From assembly GCA_949317995.1 (NCBI GenBank), contig OX439051.1, positions 38,071,250 through 38,135,249 on the forward strand: a DNA stretch of 64,000 nucleotides, given 5' to 3'. Below the pieces are notes generated by a model that was given only the letters and a program-made list of their open reading frames with translations, was not told the origin of the DNA and did no database searches. Positions 35,658 to 48,025 of the stretch are shown here, one piece after another (within the stretch, counting starts at the first letter, position 1; each line of letters starts with the position of its first letter). Position numbers and translations under genes: made by a program. This DNA comes from Acholoe squamosa. Its lineage: Eukaryota; Annelida; Polychaeta; Phyllodocida; Polynoidae.

Positions 35658-38639
35658 TCTGTTACTCCTCATTGTGGCTCTGTACCTATACATGGCACAA
35701 CTGTGAAATTAGGGGTGAACAAAGGGGGTATGTGGGTACACGAAATGGACATACAGTAGATAGTTACATAACAGAATTGAACATGTGCTGCAACTAGGTA
35801 TGTCAACTGGGCAATTGTTAACATGGTACCAAATTGCATTGGTAACCATGGCAACAGTTTACATATTTAAGAAGAATTACCTGCACAATAGTAACCACCA
35901 ACACCCATAGTATACCCATAAAAAAGAGAAATCACCCTACTCAAAAATTTCTCGGAGACCACCCTGACCCTCAAATGCATCAAATTCGCGAAACCAAGTC
36001 ATCAACTCTTGAGATATTATTCTTAAGAACTGATATTCTATGCATTTCCATTTCACTGTACTTCACATATTGTCTTTTGACTATGTGTGCTATGTTGCAG
36101 ACAAAGGATGAACATACTTCTCGTGAATAGCAGGTAATTGAGGAAAAGGCAAGATCAAAAGATGACAATAGGATGACAACAGTTAATTTACTGTTTATTG
36201 ACAGCTTGATCCAATGAAGTACTGTCTGTAGAGAAGGGTAATGGATATGATTATCCATTATATTTATATCATTATGAAAGAGAACATGGTTAGTCTGAGT
36301 GCAATTATTGAGCTACTGGATATATGGACATGGGTATCTTTGGTATGATATTTTGGAGTGATGAGATAATGTCACAATGAGCCTTGCCTAAACTAAAGGA
36401 GTATAGACAGTGGTTAGTAGGTCACTGGTACCATTACTATCCAAGGTACATAAATGTGTGTGAAACACACATTTATCTGAATGTATATTGTTGACCCTGT
36501 GGGTGTGATACACTGATAAAGGGTTAACAGGATGCGTCGGCAAAGTACTGATGAGTCTCCTTTCATGCGTTGTCCCGACCATGCATTACATATTATTATC
36601 ACTTCATGCTTAGTCCAGCTAGTGTGATCATTTGCAATAGCTTGATGTATCCATGCATTACTGCATGAACTCGCTATGAGTCTCATAGGGCTTTACTAAT
36701 GCAAACAAATACAGGACCTTGGGGATTATACAATATGATTTGCTGTGCCTTATTAGTGGTGGTGTATGAGATACTGTTTCCCATCATTCAGAAGCTGCTT
36801 CATAATGCAAAGGTACTGAGAAATGGATACCTCTGTATAAAAGAAAGGCGTCTCTAATAGATTGATTGTAATTATAACCTTTCAAAGTCAGCCAGTGCGT
36901 TAATGCATCACCCTCATTAGGTATTCCCAGGGTGGTGTATAGGAATGCATGTAGCCTTTGTGAGTTACTCATGACCAAAATGTGAACTACCATTTATATT
37001 TGATATCATTTATAAGCACACAGATCCTTTGCCTAATATTGCTCTGATGCTATAGGGATTGGGCTGTAGTGTGGTATAGAAATAGAATAGTCAATATTCC
37101 AGGGGCTTTCAATATACCTGACTATTCAGTTATCTGACTAAAGGCCTGTGCCTCAGTATATTATCAGGAATCCCTCTTTTAGATCAGTTCCTATTTAATA
37201 ATACATACAGGATTCTGTACATCAGTAATAGTAGATTTACTGCTAATGTAGGCCTGTATGTAAAGGTCTAATTGGCTCTCATGATGATTTGACCACTTTA
37301 GTATGATCTGGGAAATTGAAGGAAAAAACCAGGTTGATGAGGTGCTGTTACAAAAAGGAGCTATAGACCTCTTCTATCACTTTAATGGAGGCTACTGTTT
37401 ATTTCAACAGCAAAGTAATAATACTTCGGCACAAGTTATTCCTTCTCTGTTATTAGCAGATAAATCCTGGCGACTGTATAATAAATGACAAGGCAACAAA
37501 TACTAAGGTTGGGCATCTTTAATCAAGCACATATCACTCTGCCAACCGCCTAACCGAAGGGATATGATTGTTTGTCACCACATGCCATTCCAAATTAACT
37601 TTGGAGTCTGAGGATTATTCACCCTAATGCTTTATATGTCTCTTCTTTACAGATGTTTGGAATATAAACTGTGATTGGAGATCTCAGATTCTCATCTAGT
37701 GGACTTCAAGTGAAATAGGATCTGGGGAAAAATGGTATCAGACATGGCCTGTGGGTATATGTCCTTAATACATGCATGGTACCAGCAAATCTAGACAAGA
37801 GCATGCTCCTTTAAGCCTGTTCTCTAACTTAAACTGTCATGAAGCAAAACATTCCATCTTGTCTTGAATGCATGGGATAAATAAATGAATTACAACCCTT
37901 ACATCATCCAAGCACACCTTTACTACCTTGTTCTGTTTTTATTGTGGCCTAAAATATAACACAGCTAGACTGATTTTCTAGGATTGATCTGATCATTTAA
38001 CCCAGCCATACTCTCACTGATCACTTTAGACTCCTAATACAGTAAGTTATTCCTTTAAATAATGATCTGTCATTTGAAGTCTGTTCAATGATTTTAGACC
38101 TCATCATTTCAAGTAAGGGTAAGTGACCACCAAAAGCCTGCTCTATAATCCGTAGCCTCTAGTTCCTATCCAGATCTCTATTCCATTTAATCAATGCTCT
38201 AGAATACTCATGACTATGTTCTTAACCATCAAGGCTCCTTTTCCCAACTTATACTACTATTATGAACTATATGTTGCAAGCTATACACCTATCTGTGACT
38301 ATCTGCATAGATTTAGACATGGGGTTCTATGTAAAGCTGCAGTTTCAAGGCAACCACATGCCATCAATTTTACTACCTATACTCATACTGTGTGATATGC
38401 ACAGGGGAGCTATCTGCAATTTGAAATCAGCGAACTATGTCCTTGAAGGGAGACACAGGTATGAGTCTAAGCTTTGTTGCTATGCAAAACTGCTATTGCT
38501 AGGCCACCACACAACCTAGCAAGCTTTCATCACCTTTTTTCCTAGTCTATGATGGGAGTCACAGAGGAGTTATATGCAAGTTTACATCAAGGGAATATGT
38601 TGCTGAAAGGAAACCATGTAGATATGCACATTCGAGCAT

Positions 38640-40250
38640 ATTTTCAGGTGTGTTTGCATACAAATCTGAATGATTTTTGCTTAATTTTGAACAAGTTCCA
38701 CCTTTGTGACAACACCCAGGCCAGATGTCTCAAGCAAAGGACGACCAGAAAAAAAACTGAAAAAGGTGAGTTCACCACAACCTCAGCACTGGAATATGGT
38801 GGGTTCTCTGACTTCAAAGTGAAGCCACCCTCAACTTCGTTACCAACAAGCCTAACCATGCCCCCTTCTTCCGTTGAGGAATGGGCAACCACCAAAACTT
38901 CTATGTTATCCCCTGCAGCCTGCCCCTGATTACCTGACTTTACAGGGGATGCCTCAGCCTAGTCTTTGTTACTTGATTTGCACTTATGCTTTGGATGGTT
39001 ATCATTACAATCTAAACAAGTGTGCACATATTTACAGTGCACACACTTGCATCCCAACTCAGACACATCAATTCCACTTGCTAGCATACTGTTCATTATG
39101 CTCAGATTACCAGAGATTACATCATGTATGGTTGGTTCTTTTCTTTTTGCACTACGTAAATGAGGTTTGAGATCAAAGGTCACCAACTCACGTTTCTCAT
39201 CCTTGTCTCTGTTGCAGCAATGATGATTCTGTGTTGATGCAGTTTGTTGATCTATTCCGCCCACTGCTCCTTCAGCTGGCATTGTGTGATGTTGACTGGT
39301 AGAAATCACTGGCCTTTCTTCAGGTCCCTTGGTCTTCTACCACCTGCACTCACTGGGGTGTGGTGGAACTTGATGGGCCGCCTTTTCCAACTCCACTTAC
39401 TAAGGATTGAAGCAAAGACCATGTGTGATCTGGTAACCCAGTGGTTGGCTCACTATCTGCTATATCCAGATGCGCCACATTACCACCATTAGTATTCAAC
39501 AATTGCCACATCAATTTGCACCGTGTTGGATTTGGCTGGATTGGTCATGGTTGATTGATTACCGCCTGAAGGACCAGCTCTGTTGTCTACACTTCCACTG
39601 GTCTCATCCACCATGACACCTTGTCTACCCCTGTCTACCGACAAGTTCTTGACTAAATCAGTAATCACCTGCATCTAATCTTTCATCATTCTTCTACACT
39701 CCTGGGTCTCAAATATGATTTCAGATAACACTCTGCTATCTAACTGGGTGATTCTAGGACTACTTGGGGCTTGGTAACTTGCTTGGTGAGTGGATGTACC
39801 GGTTGTTGTAATTTTCCTTAAATACAAATCAGACTCCACTTGAGGCGTTCGGTGTACAGTTTTCTGACTAGATCCAGTGCATTATGGGTAGGGGTGACCT
39901 CGAACGCTAACTACACCACCTTAGCTTGTTCCCTCCACCCCCCTCCCACCCATCCAGGTCTGGCTAGGTACCAGTCACTAACTATGCTTGGGAGTGTAGT
40001 AAGTCGACTTGGGGATCAACATTGACCCACTTGGGGAGGACCAATAGAGGGTGGCCTTACAAACCAGCATTGATCCCTCGGCCGTACTCCGAACGCCTCG
40101 AGTTTGATCATATCCAAATTCAAATGAGCTGACGACTCTTCTGCCTCACCTGCAACACTTGCTGACCTCTGTGCCAAATCCACATAAGGACATGTGTTTC
40201 CTCCCTTGGGTGGATGTGGCAGACCATACTCCCTAATGGAGCTTTAAATG
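38640..40250 (-). pseudogene. Second DIRS-type Gag relic, split by a MITE
   Basis: Reading leftward from about 40250, one frame gives GGNTCPYVDLAQRSASVAGE and AHLNLDMIKL, then the 258-bp MITE. After it come VESDLYLRKITTTGTSTHQA, TQLDSRVLSEIIFETQECRR, a TAG near 39675 and MQVITDLVKNLSVDRG. A further part (39309-38959) reads KPHLRSAKRKEPTIHDVISG and a Cys/His finger, CKCVHCKYVHTCLDC then HPKHKC. This is the same finger type and position as in the relic at 1.7-3.9 kb, but the sequence is clearly different. Stops and frame changes show it is dead. Downstream frames (38895-38644) could be the start of pol but show no motif. Confidence 0.6.
39842..40099. mobile_element. 258-bp MITE with GAGGCGTTCGG ends
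   Basis: GAGGCGTTCGGTGTAC (39842) faces GTACTCCGAACGCCTC (ending 40099). The neighbouring CTTGAG and CTCGAG extend the symmetry, which blurs the target duplication. It interrupts the reading frame of the DIRS-type Gag relic, whose protein sense continues on both sides. Confidence 0.85.
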
Positions 40251-40914
40251 CCTCTCATAATGCTAAGTGCATAGAAATAAACTTTATAAAGGGCACTGCT
40301 ATCACTACAGTGCAGAGGGCACTAGGGTAACTGACAGTTACCCCATTAGTTCAGATGATTGTGCATGCTGTCCACAACTTACCATTACTCAAATCAGTAG
40401 ATATACTGAGGTATCAGCAGCAGCTTTCAATGTTCCTTTATTAGATAAAACCTGTGGTCTGAATTTCACCTACGGTTTATCAACATACATGTAGCATTTA
40501 TGAATGGTTATTGTCTTGAGTGATGCCTACAAATGGCTGAATGGAATGGCGGGTTCAATGTGTTTGTTTCCTTTTTTTCATCTTTGGCTTCAATTAGTAT
40601 TCAGATTTACTTTCAATCAAAAGGGGAACACCTTTGACAGCTGCATTCTTACTTTCTAATTTTTATGACAGGAACATTGCCTGCACATAATCAAAGATTA
40701 ACTTTAAATGCTATTCTATATGAACAGCAAGTGGAGTCAGTATATATTTTTCAACTTTTGGGGCCTATATCTCAAAAATGTGTGGACCAACTTTATGCAA
40801 TTTTACCGTTTTTGTGAAGCCTCCTAGCAAATTGTCGTGAGTCCTCGTCAACCTGTGTGAAGTGGCTCACACTTGTCGCTAGATGGAACATGACTTCATT
40901 ATAGCACAAGATCA

Positions 40915-41035
40915 CCAGCAATAGCAATTGCTATGCCATGTGAGTCTAACACACAGTGGCGAAAGATGACGGAATGAGTTATCACTCAAAAAGGAGTCAT
41001 CATTGATGCCCAATCATGGCGACAGATGATGACAA
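40915..41035 (-). repeat. Dispersed repeat, inverted relative to 46547-46660
   Basis: Its reverse complement reads CAGCAAATTGTCATCATCTG, then ATGACTCCTTTTTGAGTGAT, CGCCACTGTGTG and CTCACATGGCAT. The same string occurs directly at 46547-46660. About 110 bp is shared with roughly a dozen changes. Confidence 0.85.
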
Positions 41036-42388
41036 TTTGCTGGGCTCAGGTGTTTTCTTTCAAATGAGATTGGAAAATGAGAAGAATGGTTAAGTACCTT
41101 TTATTTTACAGCTCCCTGAATTATTGTTCTGCAGATTCCACATATCAATACGATATTCAGTGAACTATTTAATTGGGCATGGTGTGTTTCCTCATACTTA
41201 ATCCAGAAGCTACTTTCCATTACAGCACTAGAACTAGTACTATATTTTGAATTCTCTTTTACATACCCTGGATAGAGAACAGATATATCATCACAACACA
41301 GATCATATGCAGGGTGTCTGGACAGGAAGTGGTCCCAGCATATGGTCTGTGGTCTGCAGAAATTGCTTTGCATGTTTTTGTCGGAAAACCATACATATTC
41401 CAATAACAGGAGATGGCATTTGACACTGTAAAACACAGTTCCAGCAAATCCCTCACATTCTTCACATAGGCATTTAGAATGAATTGCTGGCAAGTATGCT
41501 TGCCAAATTTTTAATGCTCTCCTTGCACACTCATGCCACTGTTAGCTATTTGGCGGATCTTATCTGGGCATAGCCAGAAATATAGGCATAATGCTCAATG
41601 ATGCAATAACTAGGCAGGAGCACCTTGCCCATAATGGTACACAGAGAAAATTTTGATACTCACAGTGAGTCTGATGTTAGCCTTAGGCAAATGTCGCCAA
41701 AATGAGTATCTTTTGATACTTAGGGTGATCCTAGGGTGTAGGCATACAGCAATACATGACACTCTACTGTAGATTGTTTATGGCCTAGCTGCACTCTTTA
41801 TACTGCCAAACTCTCACAGTGCAGGGGTCTCTTTAGAGACAGGCTCAGGGTCAACCTGAGTAACATAATAGAAGAGAATAGGACATTGCATCAGCATCTC
41901 TATGAATAGGATCATGTAATGCTGGATCCTACCTGAACAGGCTCCAACATTGCAGGAGTCTTTCTTACCAATGGTGTCATGCACTGCTAGAGTATCCCAA
42001 AACATATGATCACACTTTGCTGGATTCTACCTTCAGAGTGAGTCCAGCAACAACACCCAGTGGGCACAACCCCACTTAATGAGTTACTAATCAGCACTGC
42101 ATTGTAGGGCTTACATAGGGCTTACAGACAGTCTAAATTGTAATGGTTATGTAGCCCTGTATTTGTAGCACTTATTAAACTACTCAGCTGTAGGGTGTAT
42201 TAAGCCCAACAGATGACTGGTTTGTTAAACACTATAAAGAAATATAGAAATTGAGGTCACCGTATGACAAAAGCCCATTATTTCATACACACAAGGATTT
42301 CAGATGGTCGAACATTCAACTTTTTAAGGCAGTCTAATTAACAGATGAATACTTTGTACATTCCTTGTTTCAGTGTCCTTATTCCTCC

Positions 42389-42457
42389 TTGGTGGGATTT
42401 GAACCTGGTACCTCCTTATTGTGACTCCTTTGTGCTCCTATCTGTGCTATGTCATTG
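42389..42457 (-). tRNA. tRNA-like sequence 1 of the 42-43 kb cluster
   Basis: The minus strand has a good B box (GGTTCAAATCC) and a weak A box (TAGCACAGATAGGAGCA). The stems are imperfect. Confidence 0.45.
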
Positions 42458-42605
42458 GTCATATGAGGCCCAGTAGACTAATAGGAAACACAGACTAGAG
42501 TGACTATAGTAAGGAAAAATGCCCATAGTAAGGACAAATGTCCACAATGTCATCAGTAAGTATGGCACAGTCCTACTTATATGCCTATTGCAACCTGCCT
42601 CAACG

Positions 42606-42680
42606 GTTGTAGCGCTGGCACAATGGTAGGATTCTTGCTTTGCATGTGAGGGGTCTCAGGTTCAAGTATTGGTTGTGCTA
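42606..42680 (+). tRNA. tRNA-Ala(TGC)-like sequence 2 of the cluster
   Basis: CTTGCTTTGCATGTGAG is very close to the anticodon arm of tRNA-Ala with TGC. AATGGTAGGA fits part of the A-box region and AGGTTCAAGTATT the B box. The acceptor ends GTTGTAG and TTGTGCT do not pair as a tRNA should, so it is probably a pseudogene. Confidence 0.55.
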
Positions 42681-42896
42681 AGAAACATTTTTCATTTTTT
42701 CAGTTTAATAGGAAACATCTCATCTTTTGCAATGTATTTTTCTAAGACCTAACTTTGTAACTAATTGAAATAGATGCTTGCTTGAAAACTGACAGAATCT
42801 TCAACATCTGCCAAGTCCGAAAATAGCAAGAAAATACATTCTTTGCATAACAAAAAAAAATCTGGTTGAAAACTTGCAGCTTTTGAAGAGCATCCC

Positions 42897-42963
42897 TGGG
42901 CTGGAATCAAACTTAGGATGTTCTCATTTGAAGGTAAACTTGTTACCACTACACCATCTTGAC
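42897..42963 (-). tRNA. tRNA-like sequence 3 of the cluster
   Basis: The minus strand reads GGTGTAGTGGTAACA (A box) and AGTTTGATTCC (B box), at the spacing expected of a tRNA. The anticodon arm is degraded. Confidence 0.5.
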
Positions 42964-43341
42964 TGCTGAAATCTCATAAATGATCTGCTCCCTCTGTGTG
43001 TTGAAAGCTGGTATTCTACTTTTTTTCCAAGTCTCAAAACATTAGAAATATGCCTGGGACCATAAGTCACTTTTGCATTTACTGCAAATATATGATCATA
43101 ATCTAAATGTTTAGTTAGTAATTCCTACTATATATTTCTATATAGATAAGATTATATTCTTAGATATCAGGGTTACAAGGACTAGAGGATAATAGAAACG
43201 ATAATGAGTATGTGCAAGAATGAGTGAGAGGGGGGCTTAATAGGGAACAATTTTCTCACAAACCCATTATGAATGCATATTCATGCTCACATTCTAGCAT
43301 TAAGATTGACTTACCGAAATAAGTAATCTTTACAAAAAATC

Positions 43342-43410
43342 TCAATGGAGCTTGAACTTGTCACCATTCAGATGCAAAGTTCAGTGCCGTATCAACTGAG
43401 CCAATGATGC
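43342..43410 (-). tRNA. tRNA-like sequence 4 of the cluster
   Basis: The minus strand has TGGCTCAGTTGATACGGCA (A box) and AAGTTCAAGCTCC (B box), at tRNA-like spacing. The acceptor stem is not kept. Confidence 0.5.
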
Positions 43411-44224
43411 ACATGGTGTGGTTGGTGCTAGGATATGATATAATCTCAGACATCAGTATAGGGGCTAGACCCCTGCTTTGCTGGAGTATTCAGTTAGATT
43501 CAAACTGAGTATGGCACCATGCCTGAGACTTGTGCCAAACTCATGCTGATCCTTTTTCCCAATGTGTGGTATTGAAGCAGGCTAAGCATGAGGATGGCGT
43601 GTCATGGCTCTCATGATACTCAGGCAGCGCCAGAGACTAGGTGAAACTTAGGCCGATGCTCTTTTTTTTCGTCAGTGTACTAAAGCTGTCATGTTATCAA
43701 CTTTCCTTTTCTGTAACATTGGGGTAAATTGTTTAAGGCCTTCCAAAAATATAGATCTACTGGCTCCCCAATCCCAAAATCAAAATATATTTTCTTACAA
43801 ATTGCTTCTGCGTAATTAGCAGAGACTAAATTTGGTCATATCTCCACCATAAACATCAGTGATCCTTCTGAATATGGTTTGGAGGATAATACTGAAGCAA
43901 TAAAACTAAAACAACCATCATAATCTTTCAATTTATATGGTGTTCTGATGCAGATAAATTATGCAATGACCTGAATAATTCTAAATCAATGATATTCAGT
44001 CATTATGATGGAATATAGAAGAAACAGTCAGGCGGGTTTAGTGGGGATTGAAGCATCAACAGCCTTTGCCTTGCTTTGGTTTGTGTGAAAACACCAACAC
44101 TGCCCTCTGACTTATGGACTACTGCGTCTACTGAGACCAGCGCTGTAAGCACCATCAGCTTGCAGGACCACCATTATCTGAAAGGAGAGAATTAGTTAAA
44201 CATAGCTACTCTCTGACACAGTAA

Positions 44225-45418
44225 AATGGTATGAATGGTATGCATCATTAATAATGCAATCAACAAGAAAAATGTGGCAAGGACTACGGATAGGAGTTGC
44301 CACTCCTATCCATGGTCCAAGCCACATTTTTCTTGTTTTTCTTGAGCTTGTGGGGTGGTCTGCCCCCTCAACTCACCCATCTCTACCCTCCGCCCAAATT
44401 TCCATATTGACACACATGGCCATACACACACACACACACACAAGAAAAGACTTTAAGAAAGTAATCATGACTAAAAGAATTAATTTAATGGGATTTATCA
44501 TGGGGCTGGCATTTATGAAAAACCCAATTGTATTGCAGATTTTGTTGCCAATAAAAAATCAACCAATCAATCAATCACCCCAATCTCAGGCTTGTCCCTG
44601 ACTCCCCACCTCTCACCCACACATGTCCTGACCTCTCCATTAAAGTAGCCCCCTAACCAGGTACACATTTTTGGAGCCCCCCCATCCTCTGTGGCTCCTA
44701 CTACATTAGCACCCCGGCCATCAACACAACCTCCCCCCCTCCCTTCATAAGGCCTCAAACAGCATGGGAGAGTTGCCTGCGAATTGAGCATCTTGACGTC
44801 ACCTTGGCAATATTTCCATGGTGATACAATGGGCGAGATTAGACCTATAACGTCTCTTACCGGTTAAGCAACACTTTTTTTACGTATCATATAAAAGTGC
44901 CTAGACTGGTCCTGGATGAGAATTTTCCATTTTTTCAGTCTTAAAATGCACCCTGTTTCCCTTCAAACTTGCCTAAAAACCACCCCTAATCAAGGGCCCT
45001 CCAGGGCCCATGCCTAAGGTCCAAAAATTACCCCTTTCCCCAGGCCTTTCCCTCAGAACCTTGCTTGCAGATCTGGCAGTGCCCCCCCCCCAGCAGATTT
45101 GTATGCCTCAATACTGTGGCCACCACCCAAGTTCAAATTCTGAGTATCTACAACTGCCATTGCTTCTGGTCACTCATAGATTACTTTTAACCCTGGTAGC
45201 GCAGACCTCGGATGTCGGAGCATCAGTGTCCGTCTCGTATTGATACTCGCGATGGTTAGCGATGTTGCATAGCCAGTGCTATGGGATAAATTCACTGGGG
45301 CTGCATGACGTCAGTTGTGACGTCCTAGGGAAATGGGAGGAAACCAAAAACATAATGGAGTTGCACGGTCGCTACGCTCCCGGCTGCTGACACGGCTTGC
45401 AACTCCAATAAAGAGAGT
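44225..45418. mobile_element. Insert of about 1.2 kb in copy B, with a hairpin at its left end
   Basis: Copy A runs continuously from CTCTGTGGCACTAATCCTGC through GAGCTGCATTTGTGCAAT (near 23410-23450). In copy B the same text is split between 44210 and 45420. The insert starts near a 35-bp hairpin (44262-44336), holds a CA microsatellite (about 44419-44443) and ends with an inverted pair, GGAGTTGCACGG and CGGCTTGCAACTCC. It has no recognisable protein. Its class is unknown. Confidence 0.55.
44262..44336. repeat. Hairpin: about 35-bp arms, 4-nt loop
   Basis: AACAAGAAAAATGTGGCAAG on the left and its inverse GCCACATTTTTCTTGTT on the right pair, continuing to GGATAGGAGT and ACTCCTATCC around a TGCC loop. 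A few internal mismatches are present. Confidence 0.9.
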
Positions 45419-46546
45419 GATCCTGCTAGGGCTGCACATGTACAATATTGAGACCTCCGATCTTCCTACATTAATGTATTACCAATTCCAAAAGGGCTAA
45501 AGTAATGATGATGCAAACTCATTTGAGATGCACGCTCATGTACACCTAACTGTTAGATATTCAGAGGATGTAGCCTTAAAAGCCAATCTTATTAACAGTG
45601 TTCATTTCTGAGAAATGAACAGATTAATAGGGGATTTCAGCATTACCATCCATAATCCCATACGCAAGCACAGTCAAAGGACAAAGCCAATCAGAATTTC
45701 ATTAGATAATATATAAAGCAAAATTGAGCAACATATGTACAAAGCTATGGGGAAAATTGGTATCATTATGATAATGATTAGGCAGACCTTTAGTAAATCA
45801 AGTACTAAACGTAGTATGCCCCTGTTGCTGTTTGGATCTCCCTCTCTAACTTAGGGTATGTTTGGTGTGGCTTATCCATTAGACTCTACAGTCAGTCTAA
45901 CTTCATCTAAGAAGATAAACAGGGCTAAAAGATCCTTAAATTGATCACCACTGCCATCAGCCACTTTGTAAGGAGATCTTATAAATTCTCTGTTAGTGGT
46001 GTGTAATAGTGCTACTCATGCTAACTGATGTATATGGCTGCCTCATCTCACTCTGCATCCGATCCCTCTTACACAGACTAGTGCATGGTTTGCTCTTTCA
46101 GTCACTTTGTGTTATGGGTTTCTGTTTAACCATCAAAACATGACTGTTTAACAGAACAAGTAGTGAATTAAAATGTTTTTTTTGGGGAAGTGATGTGCCA
46201 TTTCAGTTTTTAGGGCATCTTCATTCACACTTTAGATATGTCACTTATAATGTATCACCATCAATGTTAATTATTGACAGATTTTTGGTAAAGATACACT
46301 TTCTGGATACTATGGAGAGATCTGGATGTGTTAATTCAGCTATAGCGCTAGTGTAAATTTTGCTTTAAATAAATAGTTCTTTTTCATTTATTTTTTTGCA
46401 GATGTTTTATAGTAGGGAATTTACTAAGAGTTAAAAAGAATTTGAGTTTAGAAATATTTAGGTGAATGTAGCTGTTGTCACAAACATTGTTCATGTTTGC
46501 AAAGGGAGCCCCCAATGTAAGTGACTGCCAAACTAAGTCATCCCAG

Positions 46547-46660
46547 CAAATTGTCGTTATCTGTTGCCATGATTGGTCATTAATGGTGACTCCTTTTTGA
46601 GTGATAACTCACTGTGTCATCTTTTGCCACTGTGTGTCAGTCTCACATGGCATGGCGATT
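46547..46660 (+). repeat. Dispersed repeat, partner of 40915-41035
   Basis: It carries CAGCAAATTGTCGTTATCTG, GTGACTCCTTTTTGAGTGAT and CCACTGTGTG. It runs straight into the 83-bp tandem array. Confidence 0.85.
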
Positions 46661-46966
46661 TATCACAACAGTCTCCAACATGATCTCACTCACTGCATGA
46701 GTATGTGCCACCCATTGTCATCCCTCAGAAAGCATGGTGACTTATCACCACCATCGCCAACATAGATCTAACTCACTGCGTGAGTATGTGCCACTGCCTG
46801 TCAACTCTCACTCAGAATGGCGACTTTTCACCTGCATTGCCACATGGCTCTCACTGACTGTGTGAGTTTGTGTCACTCCTAGTTAATCTTCTCTCAAAAT
46901 GGCGACTTATCACCACCATCTCTGACATAGATGTCACTCGCTGTGTGAGTGTGTTACTGTTGTCAG
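46645..46966. repeat. Tandem repeat, about 83-bp unit, about 4 copies
   Basis: ATGGCGA(C/T)TTATCAC recurs near 46650, 46734, 46816 and 46900, each followed by CTCACTG-GTGAGTGTGT-like text. The last unit stops short near 46966, where the retroelement leader begins. Confidence 0.85.
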
Positions 46967-47644
46967 TAGACCGTTATAGGTATTGTACTTATCATTTTTA
47001 TTTTTCACCTTGACTCTACCATGTAACCCAGTGTCCGAGTCTACCCACAAGCCAAACCATACCAAAGACCAAAGGCTGGCGGCGTCAACTGCACTCAGTG
47101 ACCCCGCCTCCTCCCACTGGAGGATACGCCGTCAATCACTAGCAGCTCGCTGCATGCTGGAAATTCCTAGCAGACAATGTTTAGAAACAACTCCTCCTGC
47201 TGGAGGACATGCCCATTGATCATGAGCAGCTCACAGCATACCGGGAGTTCCCAGCAGCTATATTTAGAACCACACTGAACTCTGTGAACCCCAGTGCTAT
47301 GTTTGGGATCCCCCCTACATACCTGCACTGGAGTTCCCCAGTTACTATATTTAGCTCACCTGATACTATTTTTAGGATGAGCTGGGTGAGCAGCTCCTAC
47401 TACAAATACCTGTGGAGGGAGCAGCTCACTCATCTTTCCACCTTCATACTTCATACCTCACACACTCACGTGAGATCAGGGCCCTTGGCTCAAGGGCTAG
47501 GCTTGGACACTGTTGGGCACCTTTATACTGTATCAACACCTATACCTCGTGGACTTCTATGAATAAAGTGGATATCAAACTGGATTCCTGATTCGTCTGT
47601 ATTCATCCTTATTCATCATTTACGGTTACCACCTCTCATGAGCC
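46967..47644 (+). promoter_or_regulatory. Leader / putative 5' LTR of the env-bearing Ty3/Gypsy element
   Basis: Non-coding sequence between the broken 83-bp array and the first gag ATG. It has an AATAAA at 47562-47567, as expected in the R region of an LTR. A TGTT-type start lies at the array break. No second copy of this sequence was found after env, so I cannot prove it is an LTR or fix its end. A primer-binding site could not be assigned: a TGGATTCC near 47581 follows the AATAAA but matched no tRNA I can name. It may also be a long 5' UTR of a copy that lost its LTR. Confidence 0.45.
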
Positions 47645-48025
47645 ATGGACAACAGTGAGACCCTACCAAAGGAGCCAGCCCCACAACGTATCCCTACATC
47701 TCCAAACAGAGATCAGCAAGAAGCCACCAGTACACAGTACACCACCCCGATAGACTCCTCGCCAGACGCGCTCCAGCTGGACCCAGTGCTGCCAGCCCAT
47801 AGACGCACACATAAACAAACACCTGTAAGTTCAAATACCTTACCCTTTTCATCTACTATAGTAGACACCAACACAGGTGCACCCACCAGTACACCAGCAG
47901 GAGCCCCACCACCAGGTTTAAACCTCACCCTACCTGGTTATTCACCCTCAGAATCACCACCTCTGAGATTAGGTGGTCTTCAAAGTACCACATACAGCAC
48001 GCCTGAAAATCAATCACCAGGTTAA
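47645..48025 (+). pseudogene. gag: gag, N-terminal part (ends at a premature TAA)
   Basis: Starting at the first ATG after the leader, this 126-codon frame encodes a Pro/Ser/Thr-rich disordered segment and stops at TAA 48023-48025. The same frame resumes, meets a TAG at 48203-48205 and then stays open to 50755. The whole 47645-50755 interval therefore reads as a single gag with two nonsense codons. A genuine short upstream ORF is possible. The identical frame and similar composition on both sides favour a damaged single gene. The ATG neighbourhood also holds a splice-donor-like sequence (GT at 47655). Confidence 0.6.

Larger units (their letters stand above)
28430..46000. repeat. Segmental duplication, copy B (interrupted)
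   Basis: Copy B is collinear with copy A but stretched to about 17.5 kb by later insertions: a MITE at 28527-28720, a block at about 29.40-35.98 kb, the DIRS-type relic at 38.6-40.25 kb, the tRNA-like cluster near 42.4-43.4 kb and an insert at about 44.23-45.42 kb. The flanks of each insertion can be read from copy A. No gene was recognised in the shared blocks. One shared block, near 23275-23385 and 44058-44165, is better kept than its surroundings. Confidence 0.75.

Noticed and set aside
42606-42680. A functional tRNA-Ala(TGC) gene
   Set aside because: The anticodon arm is convincing, but the acceptor and D arms are degraded.
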